Origin: Peteryoungia wuzhouensis
GTDB taxonomy: Bacteria; Pseudomonadota; Alphaproteobacteria; Rhizobiales; Rhizobiaceae
Direction: 5' to 3'
Length of the DNA: 64,000 nt
Assembly (NCBI RefSeq): GCF_003205195.1
Contig: NZ_QJRY01000006.1
Location: forward strand, 186,001 to 250,000
Made by a program: the position numbers and the translations under genes. Below are positions 8,346 through 17,387 of this stretch, one piece after another; positions within the stretch are counted from its first letter, which is position 1; each line of letters starts with the position of its first letter. The notes under the pieces are model-generated. The model saw only the letters and a list, made by a program, of their open reading frames with translations, searched no databases and was not told the origin of the DNA.

Positions 8346-9644
8346 TTGGCCCCCGTCATAGTTCCCGTTCAAACCTCTCCGGATTTTCCCGAAAAGACGA
8401 CGGTTGTCGTGATCGGTGGCGGCATAGTTGGCCTCACAGCAGCCCTTACACTCGCCGAACGAGGGGTTCCCGTTGTCGTGCTTGAGAAGGGCCGCATCGC
8501 CGCAGAACAGTCGTCGCGCAATCTTGGCTGGATCAGAAAGACGTCGCGCGACAAGGTCGATGTTCCGCTGGCGCTGGCATCCGACGCGCTTTGGGCGGAG
8601 ATGCCAAAGCGAACAGGCACCGATGTCGGTTATCGCCAGGCTGGCATCATGTATGTTGCGCGCACAGATGACGAAATGGCCGGGCATGAGCGATGGATCA
8701 AGTCAGTGGAGGGGCTGTCGCTGGATTCTAGGCTTTTGAGCCCCGCCGAGATCGCCCGGCTGGCTCCCGGTGGCAGAGGGACATGGGTGGGTGGCATCTA
8801 TACCGCATCCGACGGCAGGGCCGAACCGACACTCGTCTCCAGCGCCATCGCGTCCGCCGCCATTGCAAGAGGCGCCGTCATTGTCGAGCAATGCGCCGTT
8901 CGGACGCTCTCGATGGCAGCCGGCCGGATTGCTGGCGTCGTCACGGAACGCGGCGAAATTCGCTGCGAACAGGTATTGTTGGCTGGCGGTCTGTGGTCGC
9001 GCCGCTTTCTCGGCAATCTGGGTGTTGCGCTGCCGACGCTGCCCCTGGTCGCCTCCGTTTTCCGAACCTCGCCCATGGACGGCCCAACAGATATCGCGGT
9101 GGGCGGTCCCGATTTCTCCTTCCGCAAGCGGCTCGACGGCGGCTACACGATCACCCAGAGAGGGGCGCTGTTTGCGCCGCTGACGCTGGACCATCTGCTG
9201 ATAGGCCATAAATATCTGCCGACCCTGATCGCACAGTGGAAAAATGTACGAATTTCCGTCGGCAGAGATCTTGTCCGGGACCTGTCGCTGGGCCGCCGCT
9301 GGACCGCATCCGACCGTTCTCCTTTCGAGAACACGCGCATCATGGATCCTCCCGTCATTCCGGCACTCAATGCCGAAGCACAGCACAATCTCGAAGCCGC
9401 ATGGCCTGTCTTCAAGGGGGCCGTCGTCCGGCAGAGCTGGGCCGGCATGATCGACGTGACTCCCGATTCCATGCCGGTGATTTCGCCGGTGACGAAGATC
9501 CCTGGATTGACCCTCGCTTCAGGATTTTCTGGGCACGGATTCGGCACGTCGCCGGCGGCCGGCCAGCTCGCGGCAGATCTTGTGACCGCCAGCACGCCGA
9601 TCCTCGATCCGTCTCCCTATAGTCTTGATCGTTTCACCGGCTGA
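8346..9644 (+). CDS. FAD-dependent amine/amino-acid oxidoreductase (DAO family)
   Basis: FAD-binding oxidoreductase of the D-amino-acid oxidase fold, about 432 aa. The dinucleotide-binding motif VVVIGGGIVGLTAALTLAER lies near the N-terminus, and the family C-terminal motif ASGFSGHGFGTSPAAGQLAADL is split by the FAD site glycines. The likely start is TTG 8346, preceded by GAGGAAGA at the right distance; TTG 8331 is too close to that site. It is expected to oxidise an amine or amino acid to an imine, which the adjacent RidA protein would hydrolyse. The substrate is unknown. It ends close to the convergent MarR gene. Confidence 0.85.
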   Translation: MAPVIVPVQTSPDFPEKTTVVVIGGGIVGLTAALTLAERGVPVVVLEKGRIAAEQSSRNLGWIRKTSRDKVDVPLALASDALWAEMPKRTGTDVGYRQAGIMYVARTDDEMAGHERWIKSVEGLSLDSRLLSPAEIARLAPGGRGTWVGGIYTASDGRAEPTLVSSAIASAAIARGAVIVEQCAVRTLSMAAGRIAGVVTERGEIRCEQVLLAGGLWSRRFLGNLGVALPTLPLVASVFRTSPMDGPTDIAVGGPDFSFRKRLDGGYTITQRGALFAPLTLDHLLIGHKYLPTLIAQWKNVRISVGRDLVRDLSLGRRWTASDRSPFENTRIMDPPVIPALNAEAQHNLEAAWPVFKGAVVRQSWAGMIDVTPDSMPVISPVTKIPGLTLASGFSGHGFGTSPAAGQLAADLVTASTPILDPSPYSLDRFTG

Positions 9645-9681
9645 CACGAGGCGAGGTGCTTAAGGACCAGTCTCCGCCGGA

Positions 9682-10194
9682 TCAGGCAACGCGGTCCTCC
9701 CCCGCCGCTTCGTTCGACGCAATCCGGGTGTGAAGCTTTTGGAGGCCGCAGACACATGCCCGCAACTCATCCGGCTGCAGCTGAGAGACAAATTGCGAAT
9801 AGATGCCGTTGATCGCGGGGGCGATCTCCTGAAGCTTCTTCCTGCCGCGGCTCGTCAGGGCGACAGTGCGAACCCGCTGGTCCTTGTCAGAGATTTTTCG
9901 AACGACGTGACCGGCATTGACCAGTGTTTCGATCACTCGGCTTGCGCCGGACTGCTCTATCAAGGACAGGGCTGCCACTTCATTGACCGTCATTTGCCCG
10001 TGAGCATGCAGCGATGACATGATCCTCAGCATGGGTTCCGTCCAGCCATGCGCCTGCAAGACCTGACCTTGAATGGTGGACCATTCCCGCGCCAGCCGGT
10101 TCAGCTGATACGGGAGATAATTCTCCATCTGATCCCTGTCATTGAAAGGGAAAATCGGAGACGGTTTCTCCGACTGATCAGTCTTTGATGTCAT
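9682..10194 (-). CDS. MarR family transcriptional regulator (distal copy)
   Basis: Winged-helix MarR-type regulator, 170 aa. The DNA-binding region is LHAHGQMTVNEVAALSLIEQSGASRVIETLVNAGHVVRKISDKDQRV, read in parts: the recognition helix around SGASRVIE and the wing with D-x-R (DKDQR). It overlaps the preceding marR gene by 17 bases, so the two are co-translated, and both are co-directional with the thioesterase and iorBA genes. It probably responds to an aromatic or aryl-acid ligand of the pathway; this is inference from MarR family behaviour and context. Confidence 0.88.
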   Translation of the reverse strand: MTSKTDQSEKPSPIFPFNDRDQMENYLPYQLNRLAREWSTIQGQVLQAHGWTEPMLRIMSSLHAHGQMTVNEVAALSLIEQSGASRVIETLVNAGHVVRKISDKDQRVRTVALTSRGRKKLQEIAPAINGIYSQFVSQLQPDELRACVCGLQKLHTRIASNEAAGEDRVA

Positions 10195-10711
10195 CGGCTA
10201 TATCACCAGATTGCTTGTCCCGGCCGCTCCCTGTGGAAAGCGACCTTAGCCCTTCAGTCAACATGTCGATCTGAGCCGAACTTTGAGAAGCCATGGCGCG
10301 GGAGACGACCTCTCTATGCACTGCAAGCGCTGCCTCGAAGGTCGCGCGACCGTGCTCGGTCAGGTAAGCGCGAAACGACCGCCTATCGGTTTGCGCATTT
10401 TCCTTTCCAAGAAGACCATCCTTGCCGAGGCGGGCAATGAGGCCCGAGACATTCCCGTTGCTGACCCTCAGCTTTCTCGACAGCTCGCCCAGCGCAAGGC
10501 CTTCCGGATACCGATAAAGGTGCGAAAGCACATCGAATTTTGGCACTGAAAGGCCAAATTGATCCGCCAAGGCTGTGTTGAGGTCGGTATAGATAACCCT
10601 GTGAACATTCAGAATCTGAAGCCAGAGCCTGGTCTCAACAACATGTCTCTGCACTTTGCCTTCACTGCCGGCATCGTTCAGCTGTCCGTTGATTTTGTTG
10701 TCAGTCCGCAC
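10178..10711 (-). CDS. MarR family transcriptional regulator (proximal copy)
   Basis: Second MarR-type regulator, 177 aa. The winged helix is visible as LALGELSRKLRVSNGNVSGL followed by the wing AQTDRRSFRAYLTE, whose D-R-R matches the MarR wing signature. It has low resemblance to its neighbour outside the DNA-binding part, so the pair is not a recent duplication. It lies 39 bases after the thioesterase stop and overlaps the next marR gene. The likely target is the divergent promoter between iorA and the nitrilase gene at about 15 kb. Confidence 0.88.
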   Translation of the reverse strand: MRTDNKINGQLNDAGSEGKVQRHVVETRLWLQILNVHRVIYTDLNTALADQFGLSVPKFDVLSHLYRYPEGLALGELSRKLRVSNGNVSGLIARLGKDGLLGKENAQTDRRSFRAYLTEHGRATFEAALAVHREVVSRAMASQSSAQIDMLTEGLRSLSTGSGRDKQSGDIADDIKD

Positions 10712-10750
10712 CGATTGTTCTCTGTGTCTGGCTTTCGCTGAAGGTCACAT

Positions 10751-11239
10751 CTACTCTCTGGCGGTGTGCGAGTAAACAATGAGCGCCTCGCGAATGTCGT
10801 CCGGGATCTCGATGGACTGGTGTGTGGCAAGCGATGTCACGACGGTGACGAACTCTCCTCTCAAGGCCTCCTTATCGCCCTTGAGCGCATGAAGGACGAG
10901 CGTATAGGACTTGGCTCCAATCCGCTTCACTGTGACGAAAACCTCGATTTCATCGCCCATCATGCAAGGGGAGAAGAAGGTCGATGCAGCCATGCCATAA
11001 CCGAGCCCAGTCCTACGGGGGCCAAGGATATCGTAATAGTCGATGCCGAGGCACTCGCAGAACCATGCTTCGATGGCCTGGTTGAAAACATCGAAGAATT
11101 TCGGCGTGTAGACGATGCCGGCCGGGTCGCATTGTCCATGCCGAAAGACAAATTTCGCGGACCACAGATGCGGGGGAACGTCTGCCCGTGTAATCGGCTC
11201 GGGCTTTTGTGCCGCCGTGCTGGTTGTGATGATGTTCAT
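10751..11239 (-). CDS. 4-hydroxybenzoyl-CoA-type acyl-CoA thioesterase (hotdog fold)
   Basis: Cytosolic hotdog-fold thioesterase, 162 aa. The segment FRHGQCDPAGIVYTPKFFD contains the catalytic Asp of the 4-hydroxybenzoyl-CoA thioesterase family (C-D-P-A-G-I-V-Y). ATG 11239 is preferred to the TTG at 11248, which is crowded against the purine-rich site GAAGAG. The gene follows iorB by 14 bases. IorAB makes aryl-acetyl-CoA from arylpyruvates, so this enzyme plausibly releases the free aryl acid and CoA. The precise acyl group is not deducible. Confidence 0.85.
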   Translation of the reverse strand: MNIITTSTAAQKPEPITRADVPPHLWSAKFVFRHGQCDPAGIVYTPKFFDVFNQAIEAWFCECLGIDYYDILGPRRTGLGYGMAASTFFSPCMMGDEIEVFVTVKRIGAKSYTLVLHALKGDKEALRGEFVTVVTSLATHQSIEIPDDIREALIVYSHTARE

Positions 11240-11253
11240 GGCTTTCAAACTCT

Positions 11254-12825
11254 TCAGCGGATCGTTTCAATGGTCTTGACGACGCCGTCCAGCGATTCAT
11301 GAGATGAATCCTTGACTGCGCTGGTGAGAAGGAGCCCTGCCCACATTGCCGCATCTTCGCGATCCGCAATCTGCAATGTCGATCGCATAACTTTGTCAAA
11401 TTTGGATAGGCTTCTTTCGTGCGTGTCGGAGTAGCCTTTGATTAGCCGCCGGAACTTGAGGATCTCCACGGCCAGCGCATAGTTTGATGTGAGAGTGCGC
11501 GAGGCCGCCGCGAGCCAATCATCGCGATGGCGCATCTCCGCCTGATAGCGTAGCGACATTCGGCGGGTGAACCGCAGGCTGCCGAGCAGGTAGAGTATTG
11601 AAAACCACCGCAGCGAATAGGTTTTCACCTTTCGTCCCTTGTTGATGCGCCGGTCTGCCCATGCGTAAAGCTTATGGTGGCGCGAAATCCACCGTGCCAG
11701 ACCAACCGGCAGCGCAGAGACGAACTCCTCCATGCGCGGATGCATGTATTCGGTCGTTTGGATTATCTTTTCGGCATCTACACCGAGTTCTTTCCTGATC
11801 CTCTCGCGGCGTGCCGAGCGGATCTTCGAGCGAGCGACGCGGATCATGTCGTCATAGACCATAGCGTTGGCCAGATACTTGGCGGCCTGGACCGTGAAAG
11901 CAAAATTTTGTCCTTCTCCTCCGGCGACGATATCCCGCTGGTGGAGATCGATCAGAAGGTCGATATATTCGCTGCCGTACCTGATGTCCTGGAAATCCAC
12001 GACCTTCTTCAGGCCCAGAAATGTCATTGCGTGTGCCGGTGGCGCGAGCGAGGTTCGGATCTGCTGCAGGAGCGCATTGGCGCGCGGATTCTGCAAATGC
12101 TCGGGCAAGACTATATCGGTTGCCGAATCTGTCGCCGTTGTCGCCGGCTTGAGTTCAGGATGCAGCGCCCGATCGAACGCGGCGTCGAATGTGGCGATAC
12201 TTGCCTCAACGCCTTTCCCGCCGAAGCGAATGACCTTGCGGTAGGTCTCACGTGCGAAGGGCAGGGCGCCGGAGGCGGCGAGCGCGCCGAAGAGCGCGGC
12301 AGAAATCACGCTCCCATTTTCCACCGCGACCGCATTCATGTCGAAGATGATTTCGTGGTGGGCGGCGACATGGACAGCATCCGTCACGGCGCCGCTGTCG
12401 GCGACACTTTCTCCCGGCGCCATTTTCTCGGTGATCGCAAGGGCGCGGTGGTTAGAGGCGATCAGCGTGGTTCGATCCGGGGTGACGATGCCGCGAAGAA
12501 TGGAGCGGCCCGCTTCCATATATTCTGACGCGATGACCACATCGACATCGCCGGGTGTCGGCATCTGGGCCAGGATCGGATAGCGACCATCCTCTCCCAT
12601 CTGCATCATCTCGACATAATAGATGGTCGCGCCCGTGCGCTGGGCGACCCCGGGCACGGAGGTCGATTGCGCGACCCAACCATGCTCTTCGCCAAGTGCG
12701 ACCACCCAGTCGGTCAGGACGCCGCCGCCCTGGCCGCCCATCGCGACGATTGCAATCGATATCGGCCGCTCGGTCGCCGGACCCACGGGCTTCAGGTCGA
12801 GCTTGACGGTATCATCTTTCAACAT
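11254..12825 (-). CDS. iorB: Indolepyruvate ferredoxin oxidoreductase, beta subunit (with C-terminal DUF6537-like region)
   Basis: Beta subunit of the arylpyruvate:ferredoxin oxidoreductase, 523 aa. The N-terminal third is the POR gamma-type domain, with IAIVAMGGQGGGVLTDWVV and SVPGVAQRTGATIYYVE. The remaining two thirds form a long C-terminal extension (DUF6537-like) that is common in the aerobic proteobacterial enzymes, which is why this subunit is far longer than the roughly 200-residue archaeal IorB. The start lies one base after the iorA stop on the minus strand. With IorA it would oxidatively decarboxylate indole-, phenyl- or hydroxyphenylpyruvate to the aryl-acetyl-CoA. Confidence 0.9.
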   Translation of the reverse strand: MLKDDTVKLDLKPVGPATERPISIAIVAMGGQGGGVLTDWVVALGEEHGWVAQSTSVPGVAQRTGATIYYVEMMQMGEDGRYPILAQMPTPGDVDVVIASEYMEAGRSILRGIVTPDRTTLIASNHRALAITEKMAPGESVADSGAVTDAVHVAAHHEIIFDMNAVAVENGSVISAALFGALAASGALPFARETYRKVIRFGGKGVEASIATFDAAFDRALHPELKPATTATDSATDIVLPEHLQNPRANALLQQIRTSLAPPAHAMTFLGLKKVVDFQDIRYGSEYIDLLIDLHQRDIVAGGEGQNFAFTVQAAKYLANAMVYDDMIRVARSKIRSARRERIRKELGVDAEKIIQTTEYMHPRMEEFVSALPVGLARWISRHHKLYAWADRRINKGRKVKTYSLRWFSILYLLGSLRFTRRMSLRYQAEMRHRDDWLAAASRTLTSNYALAVEILKFRRLIKGYSDTHERSLSKFDKVMRSTLQIADREDAAMWAGLLLTSAVKDSSHESLDGVVKTIETIR

Positions 12826-12826
12826 C

Positions 12827-14980
12827 TCAAACCTCGAAACTGATGGCCAAGCGGTCCTGCCGCCTTTGCAGGAAACGGATAACGGGCGCGGTCAGTCTCT
12901 CTTTCAGCCTGTCCCAGCGCGTTGGATTGTGGATGACATCGGCCTGATAGAATGAAGGGCAGAGAACAGCCGCATCGGCCACCTCTCCGCAATTTCCACA
13001 GGCCACGCAGGTATTGTCGATCGAAGCGACTGGATCGTCGCGCAGGGGATCGTCCAGCTGCTTGATGGACAGCGACGGACAGCCGGAAAGCCGTATGCAG
13101 GCATGGTCGCCGGTGCAGACCTCTTCATCTACGCCGAAACGCGCCGTCACAGTGCGCGCGCCGCCCTTGATGGCCTTGGTCACTTTCGGCTTTTCCCGGC
13201 GCTGCTTGTTCAGCATGCATTCCGAGGAGGCGACAATGATCTTCGGCCCCTCTTCGGTTGTCGTCAGGGCTTCCTTCAAAAGTGCCTTCATCTTCGGAAC
13301 ATCATATGTTCGGTCGATCTGACGCACCCAGGTTGCACCAATGCCGCGCACGGCATCGACAATGGAATTCTTCGTCTTCCGACGCTTGTTGAAAGCGCGG
13401 GAGGACAGAATGTCCTGCCCGCCTGTCGCCGACGAATAGAAATTGTCGACGATCAGGAAAACACCATCGTGCTTGTTGAAAACCGCGTTGCCGATGCCGC
13501 TGGTCAATCCGTTGTGCCAGAAGCCGCCGTCGCCCATGATCGCGATGGACCGCTTTGCGCCCTTGACGTTAAAGGCCGAGGCCGAGGCCGCTCCCAGACC
13601 GAAGCCCATCGTGGTGGCGCCGATGTTGAAAGGCGGCAGGATCGAAAACAGGTGGCAACCGATATCGGCCGACACATGATGTGTGCCCAGTTCCTCATCG
13701 ACCAGCTTCATGGCCGCAAAGATCGGCCGTTCGGGACAGCCTGTGCAAAGTCCCGGCGGACGTGCGGGAACGACGTCCTTCAGCCTTGCAATCGCGGGCT
13801 GGATAAGAAGGGGTTCCGCGACGGGCTTTGGTGGCCGGTTGCCCAACTGTTGCGGGTCGAAATCACTGAGGAAGTTCTCGACACCGGCCGTCAGGACTGC
13901 GGCGGTATAGTCGCCACCGATCGGAAGATAGTCCTTGCCACGGACCTTTGCGGCGGCGGAACTGCGCGCCAGGACGGTCGTGATCGACTGCTCGATATAA
14001 TTCGGCTGGCCTTCCTCAACCACGAGAACCGCATCCAGCCCATCACAGAATTCCTCCACTTCCGTTGTGATAGTCGGATAGCCGACATTCATCACGTAGA
14101 TCGGAATCCGTGTCTTGCCATAGGCGTCGCTGAGGCCGAGGAACTGGAGCGCCCGGATGAGGCTGTTATACATGCCGCCTTGCGTGATGATCCCGGTCTT
14201 GCCCGTCCGTTCACCGAAGAACTCGTTCAGTTTGTTGGCGCGAATGAATTCGATCGCTGAGGGCATGCGATGCCTGATCTTTTCCTGCTCGTGCTCATAG
14301 GCGGCAGGCGGCAGCACAATCCGGCTCAGGTCACGCTTTGGGTTGTTGAGCGCATCGGCGATGGTGAATTCGGGCCGCTTGTTGTCCTTTGCAACGAAAC
14401 TGCCCGTCATGTGGCACGAGCGAACACGCACCTGCAGCATCACGGGCGTGTTCGAAACTTCCGATAGTTCAAATCCCTTCTCGATCAGATTGACGATACA
14501 GGCATGTTCCGGACGTGGATCAAGGAGCCACATCTGAGATTTCATTGCGAAGGCATGCGTTCGCTCCTGCATGATGGACGAGCCTTCGCCGTAATCTTCG
14601 CCGATGATCACCATCGTTCCGCCTGTGACGCCGCCTGATGCAAGGTTTGCGAGCGCATCCGATGCCACATTGGTACCGACTGTTGATTTCCAGGCGACAG
14701 CCCCCCGCAGCGGATACATGACTGAGGCCGAGAGCATTGCCGCAGCCGTCGCTTCGTTGGCAGAACTCTGAAAGTTCACCCCCAACTCATCGAGAATGTC
14801 ATTCGCGTCCGCGAGGACGTCCATGAGATGCGAGATGGGCGAGCCCTGATAGCCGCCGACATAGGATACACCCGACTGCAACAATGCCTTCGTGATGGCA
14901 AGAATGCCCTCCCCACGAAAGATATCGCCGTCGCCGAGCCGTAAATGTTCCACTTCCTTGGCAAAAGAACGTTCAGCCAT
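12827..14980 (-). CDS. iorA: Indolepyruvate ferredoxin oxidoreductase, alpha subunit
   Basis: Catalytic thiamine-diphosphate subunit, 717 aa from ATG 14980, which has GGAGG eight bases upstream; an in-frame ATG at 15007 lacks such a site. Visible parts are the N-terminal pyrimidine-binding region (GYQGSPISHLMDVLADAND), the TPP/Mg motif beginning GDGGFWHNGLTSG and ending with IVDNFY, and a C-terminal ferredoxin-like domain with CVACGNC and further cysteines for iron-sulfur clusters. It is first in the minus-strand operon iorA-iorB-thioesterase-marR-marR and divergent from the nitrilase operon. It likely acts on aromatic amino-acid-derived 2-oxo acids. Confidence 0.93.
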   Translation of the reverse strand: MAERSFAKEVEHLRLGDGDIFRGEGILAITKALLQSGVSYVGGYQGSPISHLMDVLADANDILDELGVNFQSSANEATAAAMLSASVMYPLRGAVAWKSTVGTNVASDALANLASGGVTGGTMVIIGEDYGEGSSIMQERTHAFAMKSQMWLLDPRPEHACIVNLIEKGFELSEVSNTPVMLQVRVRSCHMTGSFVAKDNKRPEFTIADALNNPKRDLSRIVLPPAAYEHEQEKIRHRMPSAIEFIRANKLNEFFGERTGKTGIITQGGMYNSLIRALQFLGLSDAYGKTRIPIYVMNVGYPTITTEVEEFCDGLDAVLVVEEGQPNYIEQSITTVLARSSAAAKVRGKDYLPIGGDYTAAVLTAGVENFLSDFDPQQLGNRPPKPVAEPLLIQPAIARLKDVVPARPPGLCTGCPERPIFAAMKLVDEELGTHHVSADIGCHLFSILPPFNIGATTMGFGLGAASASAFNVKGAKRSIAIMGDGGFWHNGLTSGIGNAVFNKHDGVFLIVDNFYSSATGGQDILSSRAFNKRRKTKNSIVDAVRGIGATWVRQIDRTYDVPKMKALLKEALTTTEEGPKIIVASSECMLNKQRREKPKVTKAIKGGARTVTARFGVDEEVCTGDHACIRLSGCPSLSIKQLDDPLRDDPVASIDNTCVACGNCGEVADAAVLCPSFYQADVIHNPTRWDRLKERLTAPVIRFLQRRQDRLAISFEV

Positions 14981-15015
14981 GATCGCCTCCAAAAAAATAT
15001 ATGGCATTGCATAAC

Positions 15016-15027
15016 TTTATATGTAAA
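15016..15027. promoter_or_regulatory. Candidate MarR operator in the iorA/nitrilase divergent promoter
   Basis: TTTA-TATG-TAAA forms a short dyad in an AT-rich stretch just upstream of iorA and divergent from the nitrilase operon. MarR-type operators are often AT-rich dyads of this kind. Two marR genes close the iorA operon, so this is a plausible but unproven site. Confidence 0.35.
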
Positions 15028-15194
15028 CTAATTCAAGTCGGACAACGCGGCAGAATAAAAAGCTTCGATCGGCCGGCGAACGGAGGTGGACGGCTCTGGT
15101 GGTTTTAAGCGCCGACGCCGGGGTTTGTGGCGGATGTGGAGCGTCGCCTCCCATTCAGCGCAAGCCACATCAAAACGCGTGGACTGGAGGCCTA

Positions 15195-16232
15195 ATGCTA
15201 CCCGACAAGGATTTTCCGATTTTCACGGCAGCCGCGGTGCAAGCCAGCCCAGTTTTCCTGGATGCGGAAAGGACGGCACAAAAGGCGGCCAGCCTCGTCG
15301 CCGAGGCTGCCGGGAACGGAGCGCGACTCGTCGTCTTTCCGGAAGTCTTCATTCCGGCCTATCCCTACTGGAGCTGGATTACCGATCCGCTGACAGGAAG
15401 CACTTGGTTCGAGCGACTTGTTCGCGCCTCCGTCTTTCTGCCCGGTCCCGAGATAGAGATCGTCTGCGCTGCGGCCGCAGCCACCAACGCGTATGTCGTG
15501 ATCGGCGTCAACGAGCGGAGCGCGGTCTCTCTTGGCACGCTCTACAACACACTGGTCTTCATCGGCCCCAACGGAAAAATCATCGGCAAGCATCGCAAGC
15601 TCGTGCCCACCTGGGCCGAGAAGCTGACCTGGGCCGGCGGCGACGGCTCCAGTCTCAAGGTTTACGACACAGAGATCGGTCCTCTTGGCGGCCTTGCATG
15701 CGGTGAGAACACCAACACGCTGGCACGCTTCACGCTTCTGGCGCAAGGAGAATTGATACACGCCGCGAGCTACATTTCGCTTCCTGTGGCGCCTCCCGAC
15801 TACGATATGGCTGAAGCGATCAAGCTGCGCGGGCAATCTCACAGCTTCGAGGGCAAGGTCTTCACCATTGTCTCAACGTCTACGATTTCCGAGCAGATCA
15901 TCAGGGAGATGGAGAAGGTCAGGCCGGATGCACGGGCTCTGCTGGAGCGCAAGTCCAGTGCCTTCTCCGGCATCATCGGCCCGGACGGGCGGGTGTTGGG
16001 AGATCCCCTGATCGACGACGAGGGCATCGTCTATGCCGAAATCGACCTGAGGCGATGCATCCAACCCAAGCAGATGCACGACATCGTCGGTCACTACAAT
16101 CGCTTCGACGTGTTCCAGCTTCATGTGAACCAGACCCCTCTGCCGCCCGTCGCATTGTGCTCCCGGGGCGAGGCTGCGGAAGGCTCCGAGCCGCCTCAAC
16201 AACAGCCTGCATCCGAAACGCTGCACCTCTAA
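15195..16232 (+). CDS. Nitrilase family carbon-nitrogen hydrolase
   Basis: Cytosolic nitrilase-superfamily enzyme, 345 aa. The catalytic triad is visible: Glu in VFPEVFIPAYPYW, Lys in KHRKLVPTWAEKL and Cys in GGLACGENTN. The C-G-E-N-T-N motif is that of a branch of true nitrilases converting nitriles to acid plus ammonia; amidase or cyanide-hydratase activity is less likely. ATG 15195 is chosen because GGAGG precedes it at 15186-15190; the reading frame extends upstream to 15099 without a good site. It starts the plus-strand operon with the gentisate-type genes, so its product may feed aromatic ring cleavage. Confidence 0.88.
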   Translation: MLPDKDFPIFTAAAVQASPVFLDAERTAQKAASLVAEAAGNGARLVVFPEVFIPAYPYWSWITDPLTGSTWFERLVRASVFLPGPEIEIVCAAAAATNAYVVIGVNERSAVSLGTLYNTLVFIGPNGKIIGKHRKLVPTWAEKLTWAGGDGSSLKVYDTEIGPLGGLACGENTNTLARFTLLAQGELIHAASYISLPVAPPDYDMAEAIKLRGQSHSFEGKVFTIVSTSTISEQIIREMEKVRPDARALLERKSSAFSGIIGPDGRVLGDPLIDDEGIVYAEIDLRRCIQPKQMHDIVGHYNRFDVFQLHVNQTPLPPVALCSRGEAAEGSEPPQQQPASETLHL

Positions 16233-16251
16233 TCCACGAAAGGAAGTGACC

Positions 16252-17373
16252 ATGCCCAATACAGCACAAAATGATGACATTCTCGGCCGTGCCCGCGTCC
16301 GTGACAATGCCGAGCTTGAGGCCTATTACGATGACCTAGCCGAACTGGACACCGGCGCCCTTTGGACGGTGGCAAACTCGATCGAGCCATGGCAGCCGAC
16401 GCCGAGTTCTGCCCCGATCCTCTGGAAGAATGCAGATCTCCGCAGCCAGGTATTGCGTGCCATCGATCTCGTCCGTCCGGAAGATGCAGGACGCCGGGTC
16501 GTTTATCTGCGCAATCCCAAGCGGCGCGACGTGAGCGCCGCCTGCGGTTGGCTCTTTTCCGGCATCCAGGTCATGAAGCCTGGCGAACGCGCCGGTGCGC
16601 ACAAGCATGCGGCCTCCGCCCTTCGCTTCATCATGGAAGGCAAGGGCGCCTACACGATCGTCGACGGCCACAAGGTCGAACTGGAGGGCCGCGACTTCGT
16701 CATCACGCCGAACGGCACCTGGCACGAGCACGGCATCGCCCAAGACGGCGAGATCTGCATGTGGCAGGACGGTCTCGACATTCCGCTTACCAATGCGCTG
16801 GAGGCCAATTTCTACGCCGTGCATCCGGACGACTACCAGACCGTGACGCTGCCGCTGAACGACAGCCCGCTGACCTATGGCAGCCCCGGCCTGCGGCCGG
16901 AACTCGACAAGTGGGACAAGCCTTATTCGCCGCTTCTCAAGTTCGCTTGGCAGCCGACCTACGAAGCGCTCGTCAAGTATTCCAAGGTCACCGACGGCTC
17001 ACCCTATGACGGCGTGATCATGCGCTACGTGAACCCTGTCACCGGCGATGACCCGATGCTGACGATGGGCGCCAACATGCAGTTGCTGCGGCCGAACGAG
17101 CACACGCAGGCTCACCGGCATACCGGCAACATCATCTACCAGGTCGCGAAGGGCGAAGGCTATTCCATCATCAACGGCCAGCGCTTTGACTGGAAGGAAA
17201 AGGACATCTTCTGCGTCCCGACCTGGATGTGGCACGAGCACTGCAACACGCAGGTCGGCGACGACGCATGCCTGTTTTCTTTCAACGACCTGCCGACCAT
17301 GCGCAAGCTTGGCTTCTATGCCGAGCAGGCCTTGGTCGACAACGACGGTCACCAGATTCTTTCGTCCAACTGA
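16252..17373 (+). CDS. Gentisate 1,2-dioxygenase-like bicupin
   Basis: Two-cupin extradiol-type dioxygenase, 373 aa. The first cupin has metal-binding histidines in AGAHKHAASALRFIMEGKG and TWHEHG. The second has QAHRHTGNIIYQVAKGEG and WMWHEHCN. This pattern and length match gentisate 1,2-dioxygenase and its relatives (salicylate and 1-hydroxy-2-naphthoate dioxygenases), which open the ring with Fe(II) and O2. ATG 16252 follows AGGAAG; GTG 16246 overlaps that site. The next two genes can convert maleylpyruvate onward, which supports a gentisate-like substrate, though a substituted analogue is equally possible. Confidence 0.87.
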   Translation: MPNTAQNDDILGRARVRDNAELEAYYDDLAELDTGALWTVANSIEPWQPTPSSAPILWKNADLRSQVLRAIDLVRPEDAGRRVVYLRNPKRRDVSAACGWLFSGIQVMKPGERAGAHKHAASALRFIMEGKGAYTIVDGHKVELEGRDFVITPNGTWHEHGIAQDGEICMWQDGLDIPLTNALEANFYAVHPDDYQTVTLPLNDSPLTYGSPGLRPELDKWDKPYSPLLKFAWQPTYEALVKYSKVTDGSPYDGVIMRYVNPVTGDDPMLTMGANMQLLRPNEHTQAHRHTGNIIYQVAKGEGYSIINGQRFDWKEKDIFCVPTWMWHEHCNTQVGDDACLFSFNDLPTMRKLGFYAEQALVDNDGHQILSSN

Positions 17374-17387
17374 TCGAGATAATACTC

